Shown in pieces: positions 46,132 to 54,608 of a DNA stretch of 64,000 bases. Origin of the DNA: Gimesia sp. (GTDB taxonomy: Bacteria > Planctomycetota > Planctomycetia > Planctomycetales > Planctomycetaceae); assembly GCA_002706765.1 (NCBI GenBank), contig PAJV01000061.1, positions 120,933-184,932 of the forward strand, given 5' to 3'. Made by a program: the position numbers and the translations under genes. Within the stretch, counting starts at the first letter, position 1, and every line of letters starts with the position of its first letter. Under the pieces are notes generated by a model, which searched no databases, had not been told where the DNA came from, and was given only the letters and a program-made list of their open reading frames with translations.

Positions 46132-47464
46132 GGTTTTTCTGCTTCAACTCCTGCAGCTGACTGGCAAACTCAGCGACGACCTCCGGAGACTGCTGGTAGA
46201 CATCAGCGACATCCCAGCGATCAACGGGTTTGCGATACAGCTCTTTTTTCTGTGAATCATCTCTCAATTCAGGCTCATCCGCATCCTGACTCGTTATTGA
46301 TTCCAGATAATAATATTCAGCAGTCCGAATTGCCAACGTCTCATCATCGGCTGCATAGATGTGCGGCTCCTGAATTTCGAATTCACCTTCCAGCAGTTTC
46401 AGTAAATCGACTCCCTGATCAGACTGTGCCTCTGAACCGGTTTTCCACCACGAAAGCAATGTGACCGGTAGATCAGCCGGTTGTGTCAGGAACTGTCGGC
46501 GGCTGCCTGACTGTCCGCTGTCGGAGCGAAACAGCATCAAAGGAATGTGCGTCGATTCTTCCAATAGCCCCTGCATCCCGGAATCCCTCACCGGCCCCAG
46601 CAAAGCAGTACCCCCACGGGCAGCCGTCACGATCAGGAGAAAGGAATGGGAGTCTGCATATTCCAGCAGTCGATCCAGAAAACGGCCCAACCACTGATCG
46701 AGCAGCGTGACATACCCCGCATAAACCACCCGCGCCATCTGTCGTTCCTGCTCGTCCAGTTCAGACCATTCTTCCGGGCTGGTAAACAGTTCTGCCACGG
46801 CGGAAACCAGTTCCTGCCAGTCCTCTTCTTCCAGGTCTGTTTCTAAATCTTCATCGGAAACATCTTCCAGTTCCTCCAGAGTTTCATCAGCCTCTTCTGA
46901 GGCACCCTGATCGAGCACTTCGTCCAGGTACAGGGTCGCAAAAAACTCGGGAGCCAGGGGAAAAGAGGGAACTCCTTCCGAGCGGATCCAGATCAGTTGA
47001 TCGCGTGAATCTTCCATCCACCCGGGTAATCGCTCGACAGCAGCCTGCATCAGTTTTGCGATGGGTGTCTCGACTTCGCTGAGCTGATAATGATTGGTCC
47101 CCGTGATCGTGTCGACCTGATCAAAACTGGAAAGGTACGGTTCCTGTGCTCTTTGCGCGGCATTTCGCCCGGCGTCGGCATCTGCTTCCAGGAGCAGAGA
47201 CGTCGCAATGCCCTGATTCTTTAAAGTTGAGACGAAACTCTGCAGATTCGGACTGGCAGCCTGAAATGCCTGGGGAAGAGTCTCACCTGTCCAACAGGGA
47301 AACGAATTCTGCGTTGCAGACAAGTCGTTGGCATAGTGTTGATCAAACAGCACGGATAGAGCAGCCAGGCGATCAAAATTGGGGGTCTCGATCCATTGAT
47401 GTCCATAGCACCCCAGCATGCAGGCAGGCAACTCTTCAAAACTGACAACAAAGGCTTTTTTCAT
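46112..47464 (-). CDS. Degenerate sulfatase-like protein
   Basis: The N-terminus follows the sulfatase pattern, with LGCYGHQWIETPNFDRLAAL (about 17-36), but key residues are missing. The Asp-Asp metal pair appears as Glu-Glu (about 10-11). The formylglycine site C-x-P-S-R upstream of L-L-T-G reads ATQNSFPCWTG (50-60), so the Cys and Arg are replaced by Ala50 and Ser54. A strongly acidic low-complexity stretch lies at about 190-222. Without the formylglycine precursor, sulfatase activity is not expected; it may be a binding protein. No signal peptide is evident. The next gene (ArsC-like) starts inside its 3' end. Confidence 0.75.
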   Translation of the reverse strand: MKKAFVVSFEELPACMLGCYGHQWIETPNFDRLAALSVLFDQHYANDLSATQNSFPCWTGETLPQAFQAASPNLQSFVSTLKNQGIATSLLLEADADAGRNAAQRAQEPYLSSFDQVDTITGTNHYQLSEVETPIAKLMQAAVERLPGWMEDSRDQLIWIRSEGVPSFPLAPEFFATLYLDEVLDQGASEEADETLEELEDVSDEDLETDLEEEDWQELVSAVAELFTSPEEWSELDEQERQMARVVYAGYVTLLDQWLGRFLDRLLEYADSHSFLLIVTAARGGTALLGPVRDSGMQGLLEESTHIPLMLFRSDSGQSGSRRQFLTQPADLPVTLLSWWKTGSEAQSDQGVDLLKLLEGEFEIQEPHIYAADDETLAIRTAEYYYLESITSQDADEPELRDDSQKKELYRKPVDRWDVADVYQQSPEVVAEFASQLQELKQKNHDHNLS

Positions 47465-47481
47465 GTAATCACTGGTCTTCG

Positions 47482-48315
47482 TTATGATGAAAAAGAATCA
47501 ATCCACTCACTGCATCGTCTGGAATACGCGCGGGCGTCATCGGCTGTCACGATGCCTTCCGCCTGATGGATCGTCATAAATCCCTGATAATCGACTGCTT
47601 TCAGCCCGCTAAAGACTTCTGCAAAATCAATCCCCTGTCCGGACTCATCCCAGTAAGGCAGTAATCGAAACGGCCGTTCTCCCAGACACCAGGTCTCCAG
47701 GTGATCTGGCCCCTCAGCGGTAATCACAAGATTCTGAACGTACGCATTTCTGAGCCAGGGCTGGATCGTTCGTATTGCCTCAATACCATAATCCTGGCCA
47801 CACATCAGCAGGCTCGCCGGTTCATAGATCAACCCGAAGTTGGGTCGGTCTATCTGCTGCAGGACCTCAATTGATTTACCCAGTTCTTCAAACAGGCAGG
47901 CGGGATGAAACTGATGCACAAGTTGAATTCCCCGCTCGGCTGCCAGGTCACAGGCCTGTCGCGCGTAAGGGATGTCCTCTTCGGTTTTCAGACAGACCCG
48001 CACCATCTGACTTCCCAGCACTTCAGCCACATGCAGCGAGGGTTCAATCTGACGCAAAGCCTGGGGCGCGTCATTATTGTTCTGAGGAATATTCAAATCA
48101 GCGGTTACCATCGAAATGACAAGACCGGCCTGATCCACGATGCTACGAACCTCTTCCAGTTCAGCTTGAGTACTATGCACGCCAACAACACTGGCCCGCA
48201 TACAAAGGGCCGCATAACCTGTGTCAGCAGCAATTTCTGCGACCTGGGGAAAGGGGATATTTAATTTTGTCTTACAGGCTGCTTCAGCGATCCGCACCGA
48301 AAGTGAAAGCTTCAT
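47482..48315 (-). CDS. Sugar phosphate isomerase/epimerase (xylose-isomerase-like TIM barrel)
   Basis: AP endonuclease 2/xylose-isomerase-like TIM-barrel protein. Strands and helices alternate regularly: GYAALCMRASVVGVHS, SMVTADLNIP, MVRVCLKTEEDIPYARQ, QLVHQFHPACLFE, GLIYEPASLL and GFMTIHQAEG. Possible metal-binding residues (Glu, Asp, His, Glu) sit at strand ends, such as the H-x-F-H and E in IYEP. Length 277 aa is normal. The substrate cannot be set from sequence. It lies 17 bases upstream of the sulfatase-like gene on the same strand, so the three minus-strand genes may form one operon. Confidence 0.88.
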   Translation of the reverse strand: MKLSLSVRIAEAACKTKLNIPFPQVAEIAADTGYAALCMRASVVGVHSTQAELEEVRSIVDQAGLVISMVTADLNIPQNNNDAPQALRQIEPSLHVAEVLGSQMVRVCLKTEEDIPYARQACDLAAERGIQLVHQFHPACLFEELGKSIEVLQQIDRPNFGLIYEPASLLMCGQDYGIEAIRTIQPWLRNAYVQNLVITAEGPDHLETWCLGERPFRLLPYWDESGQGIDFAEVFSGLKAVDYQGFMTIHQAEGIVTADDARAYSRRCSEWIDSFSS

Positions 48316-48333
48316 CGAGTATCCTTTAACTGG

Positions 48334-49881
48334 TTATTGACCTGTACCGGAAGGATCCACCTGAACGCGGCGCGGAACTTCCGGAATCGGCAACTTACCG
48401 GCGGCCCAGGCCTGAGCCGTTTCACTGCCCGGATAGGCAGACTCCACTTCGACATGATAGGTACGCCATTTGCCGCCTGTCGCGCCCCGCATGATCTTGC
48501 TGGCATTCTGAGGTTTCAGTTTTATTTTTCTGCGAATCCCTACTTCTGGCAGATACCATTCTGCATAAGTCCCGGCATCGGTCAGTACTGTGATATGGAA
48601 CGTCATGGGACGAAAGGGAGAGATATTCTGCAGCCAGCCCTCAATCCGGGGCGGCAGTGAGGGAGAATACGAGGTGGCTGACATTTTCACAATGGCCATT
48701 TCCTGTTTATGTTTTTCCAGATGCACATACTTATCGTCCAGTGGCGGCAATTTCAGCTTAGACTCCAGTATCGCCTGGATTAATTGTACTTTGAACTTCA
48801 GTTGCAGTTCCTCAGGGCGCACTTTGAGGATTTCAACAAATTCTTCGTACTGTTCTTTGGGAGATATTTCGGCAAAGGGCTCTTTGGTGGACAGATTTTG
48901 TACATATTTGAGATATTCCGTCGGATGTTCTGTCACGAGCATCCAGTGCAGCCCCCAGGCATGGACATAGGCGTCGCCGGAAAGAATACTTCCACTGAAG
49001 ACACCATCCAGAGCCACCACTTCGCCCCAGTTCAGCAGCTTGGCGATACCCGACATCAATGCATAGTGGGTATTGATCCGGTCCGGACTGACATTGATCC
49101 GGTCTCCTTTTCCTTCAAAACCGGTGGCGATGCCTTCCATGAACCAGGTCGGAACCGGAGCAAAACGTTTGACGAGGCCACGATTGGTGGTCTGCAGGTG
49201 AATCGCTTCGTGCAGAGGCGTTTCAAACGAACTGCATTCACTCATTCTGAGTATCAGGTTGTTGGACACATGAGAGTAGTAGGCCAGAATATTTTCGGCA
49301 CCATCCCCCAGCCCTGCGGTCTCTTTTCCAAACGCTTCGAAATCAGCGTCCGACTCGAAAATCAACATGGCCATGGGAAATTCATATTCAGCCAGTTCGA
49401 TTCCCATTTTCCGGGAGTAGGTTTCAAATATGACATCCACGTTCTGCATGAAACGTCCCGCTTTTTCCAGGAACGTTTTGACACGAAGTTCCGTACGATC
49501 CGAACCATCCAGGGGTGCCGCCAGTACCACACCCACCAGAAACGGGCTCTCCAGATGAAAACGGAATTTTTCTTTGCCGAATTTTTGCGTGAGGTCTTCA
49601 GACATCTGCTCGACCGTCAGCGGTTTCGGTGCCGCCTTGAGTTCCCGTTTTTTGATTTTTCCCTGGGGAACCAGCACGATCGAACCGTCTGGTTTCAACA
49701 GACCATGCAACATCTCGCCGCGCCGTTTCCCGGAACCATACAACGATGCTTCCAGGGTGACGGTTTCACCCGACTCGTCGACGTAGGTAAAAATATCGGC
49801 CTGCAGAGTTGAGTTGCCGATCGGAAGTGAAACAGCGATTACAAACAGGCTGAGAAACAGCCTGGCAATTGTTTGATTCAT
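48334..49881 (-). CDS. Secreted DUF1570 putative metallopeptidase
   Basis: A signal peptide (about 1-29) leads to a DUF1570-like protein. The zinc-peptidase motif H-E-x-x-H is visible as HEAIH (about 225-229), followed by PTWFMEGIATGFE, in which the Glu after a gap of about 25 residues can be the third ligand, as in gluzincin-type peptidases. An N-terminal GETVTLEASLYG stretch suggests a small SHD1-like domain. The rest is helical with a beta-rich C-terminus. 515 aa. Activity is inferred from the motif only. Only 18 bases separate it from the isomerase gene downstream, suggesting one transcript. Confidence 0.82.
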   Translation of the reverse strand: MNQTIARLFLSLFVIAVSLPIGNSTLQADIFTYVDESGETVTLEASLYGSGKRRGEMLHGLLKPDGSIVLVPQGKIKKRELKAAPKPLTVEQMSEDLTQKFGKEKFRFHLESPFLVGVVLAAPLDGSDRTELRVKTFLEKAGRFMQNVDVIFETYSRKMGIELAEYEFPMAMLIFESDADFEAFGKETAGLGDGAENILAYYSHVSNNLILRMSECSSFETPLHEAIHLQTTNRGLVKRFAPVPTWFMEGIATGFEGKGDRINVSPDRINTHYALMSGIAKLLNWGEVVALDGVFSGSILSGDAYVHAWGLHWMLVTEHPTEYLKYVQNLSTKEPFAEISPKEQYEEFVEILKVRPEELQLKFKVQLIQAILESKLKLPPLDDKYVHLEKHKQEMAIVKMSATSYSPSLPPRIEGWLQNISPFRPMTFHITVLTDAGTYAEWYLPEVGIRRKIKLKPQNASKIMRGATGGKWRTYHVEVESAYPGSETAQAWAAGKLPIPEVPRRVQVDPSGTGQ

Positions 49882-49920
49882 AGGGCACCTTGTGTTTTCT
49901 GATTCGATTCTGGTTTGAGT

Positions 49921-52032
49921 TCAATCTGACTTCACGGGAACGAGTTGCAGCGCATCGACAACGACGTGCCCTTTCGTGCCCTGATTGGTAATGCGCAGCA
50001 CTTCCCGCTTCCCCTGCTCGAATGGAAACCGTCCCAGCAGATGGTATTTTCCGTGATTGGGTTGCTGCTTCTGATTGACCACGATCTCTTTGGTGCCTGT
50101 AGAACTGGTCACAATATAGGGTGTATTAATCGAACGATTGGAGCCGGGAGAATAATAGACGCGCACTTCATACAGACCCGTCTGCGGAATATCTGCCGTG
50201 AAGGAAATCTCCCGCTCCCCTTTTTCCGTATCTCCATCATGCTGATAGCCCTGGCCCACGTAAGGAGAACTGGCGGAACTGGTTTTCCAGCCCAGGCTGC
50301 TCCGGGCATCGCGATCATCGACGACAATTCCCGATAAACTACGCACTCGAATTGGTGGTTCCCGGCGGGGCCCGTCCCAGACGAGTACCTGTTTGTCCGC
50401 GATTAATTTTTTTCTCAGTTGTGTGTAATCAATATCCTGAACCGCCTGTCCGGCATCAATCGACTGGCAAGCGGCAGTCGCGGCTGACTGCCCCAGTACC
50501 ATGAAGACCGGTTCCATACGAATCGAACCATAGGCGATATGCGAAGCCGCCATCGCAACGGGAATGAGCAGATTCTCACATTCTTCTTTTTTGGGACGAA
50601 TCGAACGATAAGAAATGGGATAGGGGTTAGGCACACCGACCTGCACATCACCTTCGTTCAAGGTTTTTCCATTGACCGCATACCGCTGCTGATTGTGCGA
50701 ATCCATGGTATAGGCACCCAGGCCCACGCTGTCTTCCGCGACCAGTTCCGACATGCAGTTCTTTTCTGTCATTACGTATTCAGAGATCAGTCGGCGGGCT
50801 TCGCGAATGTACAACTGGAATGGCCAGCCTGCCCTATCCTGAAATTCATCTTTGGTCGGTTTCCAGGTCTGAAACTGCTTTCGCACTTCAGCGGGTACAC
50901 GCGGATCGTTTGCCAGCGTCCACATTAATCCCTGCTGATAGGTGAGATGCTCCTGAATGATCTGTTCCCGTTTTTGATAGTCGGCGTCGGGGTATTCATA
51001 GTTCATCCCGATATTATCAGTGGAGATGGCAAAATTATTATTCGTATCGGTCTTGCGATTCGGCATCAGTACCGGGTTCCAGGGCACACGCAGATCGCCG
51101 GCCTCAAAGTTTCTTAACAGCAGTTCATAACGCAGGGGATCATAATTTTCGGGTTTCACCCATTCCCGCTGATTTTCGGGAACATCTGTTGTACACATCC
51201 GAAAACAGTAGGCCTGCACGCGATGATCGCCGTCACCGTCTTTGCCCCCCGGTCCTTCCTGTTGTACGCCTGGGAGCAGTCCACTTTGGGGATCGCCGGG
51301 TACGACATACGGATCTACCGGCTTGATGAACTGATGGAAGACTGCATTCCGGGTCTGAATTCCATTCAATGATTCACCATAAGTGTCGTTGGATTCACGC
51401 CCCACATGGTAAGAGACACCGGCAACCGCCATCAGGTCCCCTTCATATGTGGCGTCGATAAAAACATTCCCCGAAATAACGAGTCCACTCTCCATTTTAA
51501 TCGAAGCGATACGAGCCTGCTCTTTCTTCACACCCTGCTTCAGATCCAGACGCTGTTGCTTCAGAACGGGAATCGCCTGTTCGCTGAGCATTTTTTCAAA
51601 CGTCGCTTCAGCGACATGCGGCTCGAAAGTCCACATCTCTGACTCGGCCCCTTTGCTGCGGCGACTTTTGTATTCGTCCTGTTTCTGATACTCCCAGGAA
51701 GATTCCTGGCTGTAATAATCGCCCAGACGACCATAAAACTCACGGGCAATACCGCCGATAGCCGCTTTGTTACCGATATCTGTGGCACCTAAGCCCCCCG
51801 AGGAAAGACCACCCAGATGGGTTCCCGGTTCGATCAGCAGTACACTTTTTCCCATCCGATCTGCCTGAATTGCGGCTGCAATGCCACCGGAAGTTCCGCC
51901 GTACACGACCACGTCATAACGGGATTTGAGCTGCTCAGGTTTGATTTCCTGCGCCACAGCGAGATTTAAAAATCCCAACCCGAGAATCAGAATTAACGTA
52001 AAACGGATAATTTTCGTAGAAACAGCAAGCAT
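49921..52032 (-). CDS. Secreted FAD-dependent oxidoreductase with C-terminal beta domain
   Basis: FAD-dependent oxidoreductase of the FAD_oxidored (PF12831) type. A signal peptide (about 8-26) is followed by the dinucleotide-binding stretch DVVVYGGTSGGIAAAIQADR and GKSVLLIEPGTHLGGLSSGG. The C-terminal 150 residues, from about VDDRDARSSLGW, form a beta-rich region resembling the golvesin/xanthan-lyase C-terminal domain. The start is ATG at 52032 with GAGAAGG eight bases upstream; an earlier ATG at 52068 adds 12 residues. 703 aa. The substrate is unknown. It is divergent from the second BatA cluster. Confidence 0.88.
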   Translation of the reverse strand: MLAVSTKIIRFTLILILGLGFLNLAVAQEIKPEQLKSRYDVVVYGGTSGGIAAAIQADRMGKSVLLIEPGTHLGGLSSGGLGATDIGNKAAIGGIAREFYGRLGDYYSQESSWEYQKQDEYKSRRSKGAESEMWTFEPHVAEATFEKMLSEQAIPVLKQQRLDLKQGVKKEQARIASIKMESGLVISGNVFIDATYEGDLMAVAGVSYHVGRESNDTYGESLNGIQTRNAVFHQFIKPVDPYVVPGDPQSGLLPGVQQEGPGGKDGDGDHRVQAYCFRMCTTDVPENQREWVKPENYDPLRYELLLRNFEAGDLRVPWNPVLMPNRKTDTNNNFAISTDNIGMNYEYPDADYQKREQIIQEHLTYQQGLMWTLANDPRVPAEVRKQFQTWKPTKDEFQDRAGWPFQLYIREARRLISEYVMTEKNCMSELVAEDSVGLGAYTMDSHNQQRYAVNGKTLNEGDVQVGVPNPYPISYRSIRPKKEECENLLIPVAMAASHIAYGSIRMEPVFMVLGQSAATAACQSIDAGQAVQDIDYTQLRKKLIADKQVLVWDGPRREPPIRVRSLSGIVVDDRDARSSLGWKTSSASSPYVGQGYQHDGDTEKGEREISFTADIPQTGLYEVRVYYSPGSNRSINTPYIVTSSTGTKEIVVNQKQQPNHGKYHLLGRFPFEQGKREVLRITNQGTKGHVVVDALQLVPVKSD

Positions 52033-52224
52033 GCAGAAGACCTTCTCACTCAACTGGTATGTTCTCATCAATATTAATTAAGAAGCAGACATGTTTACAC
52101 AGGCCCGTTTCGTCCATCATAATCACTACGCCGGAATATCTAAACCGGGTTGCTGAAAATCTGTATTTATATCTGACTTAAACTGTTAATTATGTGAACA
52201 ATACCATTTAGGACGATTTCATCA

Positions 52225-52230
52225 TATAAT
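52225..52230 (+). promoter_or_regulatory. Probable -10 element of the second BatA cluster
   Basis: A perfect TATAAT at 52225-52230, 72 bases before the ATG at 52302. No good -35 was found at 16-18 bases, nor an extended TG. The 269-base region divides the FAD oxidoreductase gene from the cluster and must hold both promoters. Confidence 0.45.
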
Positions 52231-52301
52231 GGTAACCGTCTCAATTACGAAACCATCCCAGTGCGCTGTTCCCAACCCATTCCAATCCCCAGCAGGCTGA
52301 C

Positions 52302-54572
52302 ATGAGCTTTGATTTCCTTAATCCGATGATGCTGCTCGGTTTACTGGGAATCTCACTGCCCGTGCTCGTGCACTTGCTCAGTCGAAAAAAATACGATGTC
52401 GTGCAATGGGGGGCGATGCAGTTTCTGGAACTGGGGCGGCGGACACGTCGTCGAATTCGTCTGGAAGGCTGGTTGCTGCTGGCAATGCGGATGCTGTTGA
52501 TTGCCTTGATTGCCCTCGCCTTATCCCGCCCCTGGGTATCCGGCGGTTTTCTATCGAAATTTATTTCCACGCAATCCAGAGATGTCGTCTTCGTGATCGA
52601 TGGATCCTACAGTATGGGCTGGGAAGGCGAAGCCGAAACACCGCATGCCGCGGCCATCCAGTGGGTGCACCGCTTTATGGAAGAATTAAATTCCGGCGAT
52701 ACCATCACCCTCATTGATGCCCGCGACCAGCCCCGATTGATTACCGAGTCTCCGACTTCCCAGTTTGATGTGGTCCGTGAGAAATTAAATCAACTGCCAC
52801 CTCCCGCCGGTTCATCCAATCTGGCAAATTCCATTTCCAAAGCCATTCAGACGCTCAGTAAAACATCGAACCTGGAACGCGAAATCATCGTACTTACTGA
52901 CGACCAGGCCTTTTGCTGGTCTCCCGAAGATTCGATTTTGTGGGCGCAGGTCAATGATCTGTTGCAGCAGTCTGCAGTTCCCGTCGATCTGTGGGCGACC
53001 AATGTCGCGGGTGAAAAAAACGAAGGACTGCTCACCAATCGAAAAGTAGAACAGCTGTCGGTTTCTCGCGAGGTCTGCGTCAAAAACCTTCCGGTCCGAA
53101 TTTCGACCACTGTGCGTTATGACGGCCCGGAAGAGAATCTGATCTGCCCGGTCTATTTTGAAGTGGATGGACAGCAGCTGCCGGAAAAAACACAATCCGT
53201 AAAAATCGAAAATCATGGCGAGACCGCCGTCGAATTTGAGCATCGCTTCGAAGATGAAGGGACACACGTTGTGAGCATCGTCATCGACGCCGATCAGTTG
53301 CCCGGAGATGATCGCTCCGATGCTGCCCTGCATGTTACCAGCGCCTTACCCGTGCTGCTGGTGGATGGCACACCCAGTTTTGATGCGACACGCAGCGAAG
53401 TTTTTTTCGCCAATCTCGCATTGATGGCGCCCGCCAACCGGACACCCTGGATTCAGACGACGGTCATTGAAAAGACTCAGTTGAACGCGGACATTCTGAA
53501 AAACCAGGCCGTCGTCGTGCTGGCGAATGTCGACACACTTTCGGAAACACAGGCGGGAGCTCTCATCGATTTTGTCAATCACCAGGGGGGTGGCGTCTTA
53601 ATCGCGCTGGGTGATCAGATCAACGCGGACGATTATCAGCGACTGCTGTTCCACGACAAAGCCCTGATCCCGGTAGAACTGAAATCAAGGGAGTCCAATC
53701 CGGGAGCCGAATTCGGCAATCTGATACAGATTCGTGCTGACAGCCTGCAGAGCCCGTGGTTGAACCGCTTTCGCGGAGAATATGCCAATGGTCTGACGGC
53801 GGCACGGTTCAGTGACTGGTGGGATACCTCAGCCATCACTCAATCCGACCAGCCTGAAGAGGAGAAACAAGATGAGAAAAACCGGCAGAAAGCAGCAGCC
53901 ACACCAGTGGAACTGGCGAGTTTAAGTAATAATTCTCCCTTCATGCTGATGATGAATCATGAACGGGGGCGTGTACTGCTGCTGACTTCATCACTCGATG
54001 CGGACTGGAACAATCTGCCGGCGAAACCCGATTACGTCCCCTTTCTCCATGAAGCAGTTTTTGAACTTTCATCAGGTCGAGTGTTTCGAAACCTGCAGAC
54101 AGACGAACCGATAGTGGTTCCTGTCCCTGCTAAAACCACGGTGGAACAGATTGAATTTCTCGACCCCAACGGCAAACCGCTGACCGGCACGATCGAAGCA
54201 GATCCCGCTGCTAATGCTGCCACGTTTCAATCTCAGAATACATCCCTGCCCGGCGTCTACAGCCTGTCTCCAAAACCAGGTGTGCAGGCTGACCTCAAAC
54301 CGGATCGTTTTGTTGTCAACTTCGACCGCAGTGAATCCAACCTGACGCCACTCAGTGAAGCACAACAGAAAACGCTCTCAGAAGAATCGCAGCTGACTTT
54401 TTTCAAGACACTCGATGAATTGAAGCAGGCCATGTTCTCTGATGTCTCGGAAACTGAATTCTGGCGAGTTCTGTTACTGATATTTCTGCTGCTGATGGTG
54501 GGTGAAATGTTCCTGACCAGGCGACTGGTGCAAGGAGGCCATTCGACACTTCCCGAGCAGAGCGAAACCTGA
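52302..54572 (+). CDS. BatA-type membrane protein with VWA domain, second copy
   Basis: Same layout and nearly the same length (756 aa) as the protein at 7981. BatA N-terminal domain: helices at about 10-25 and 56-75, with VHLLSRKKYDVVQWGAMQFL between. VWA domain with intact MIDAS in VIDGSYSM (D100, S102, S104), later IVLTDDQAFCW. A Rossmann-like region starts near PVLLVDGTPSFDATRSEVF; a C-terminal helix at about 725-745 anchors it. Unlike the first cluster, no MoxR or DUF58 gene lies upstream, so it may share the chaperone from the first cluster. Confidence 0.9.
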   Translation: MSFDFLNPMMLLGLLGISLPVLVHLLSRKKYDVVQWGAMQFLELGRRTRRRIRLEGWLLLAMRMLLIALIALALSRPWVSGGFLSKFISTQSRDVVFVIDGSYSMGWEGEAETPHAAAIQWVHRFMEELNSGDTITLIDARDQPRLITESPTSQFDVVREKLNQLPPPAGSSNLANSISKAIQTLSKTSNLEREIIVLTDDQAFCWSPEDSILWAQVNDLLQQSAVPVDLWATNVAGEKNEGLLTNRKVEQLSVSREVCVKNLPVRISTTVRYDGPEENLICPVYFEVDGQQLPEKTQSVKIENHGETAVEFEHRFEDEGTHVVSIVIDADQLPGDDRSDAALHVTSALPVLLVDGTPSFDATRSEVFFANLALMAPANRTPWIQTTVIEKTQLNADILKNQAVVVLANVDTLSETQAGALIDFVNHQGGGVLIALGDQINADDYQRLLFHDKALIPVELKSRESNPGAEFGNLIQIRADSLQSPWLNRFRGEYANGLTAARFSDWWDTSAITQSDQPEEEKQDEKNRQKAAATPVELASLSNNSPFMLMMNHERGRVLLLTSSLDADWNNLPAKPDYVPFLHEAVFELSSGRVFRNLQTDEPIVVPVPAKTTVEQIEFLDPNGKPLTGTIEADPAANAATFQSQNTSLPGVYSLSPKPGVQADLKPDRFVVNFDRSESNLTPLSEAQQKTLSEESQLTFFKTLDELKQAMFSDVSETEFWRVLLLIFLLLMVGEMFLTRRLVQGGHSTLPEQSET

Positions 54573-54608
54573 TGCAGTTAATCTTAGACAGAGAGATGAC
54601 GGATTGTA

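Noticed and set aside
48784-49812. Plus-strand frame of 342 codons opposite the DUF1570 gene
   Set aside because: It is fully antisense to a gene with signal peptide and HEAIH motif; its translation shows no family pattern and is rich in residues expected from the reverse of coding DNA.
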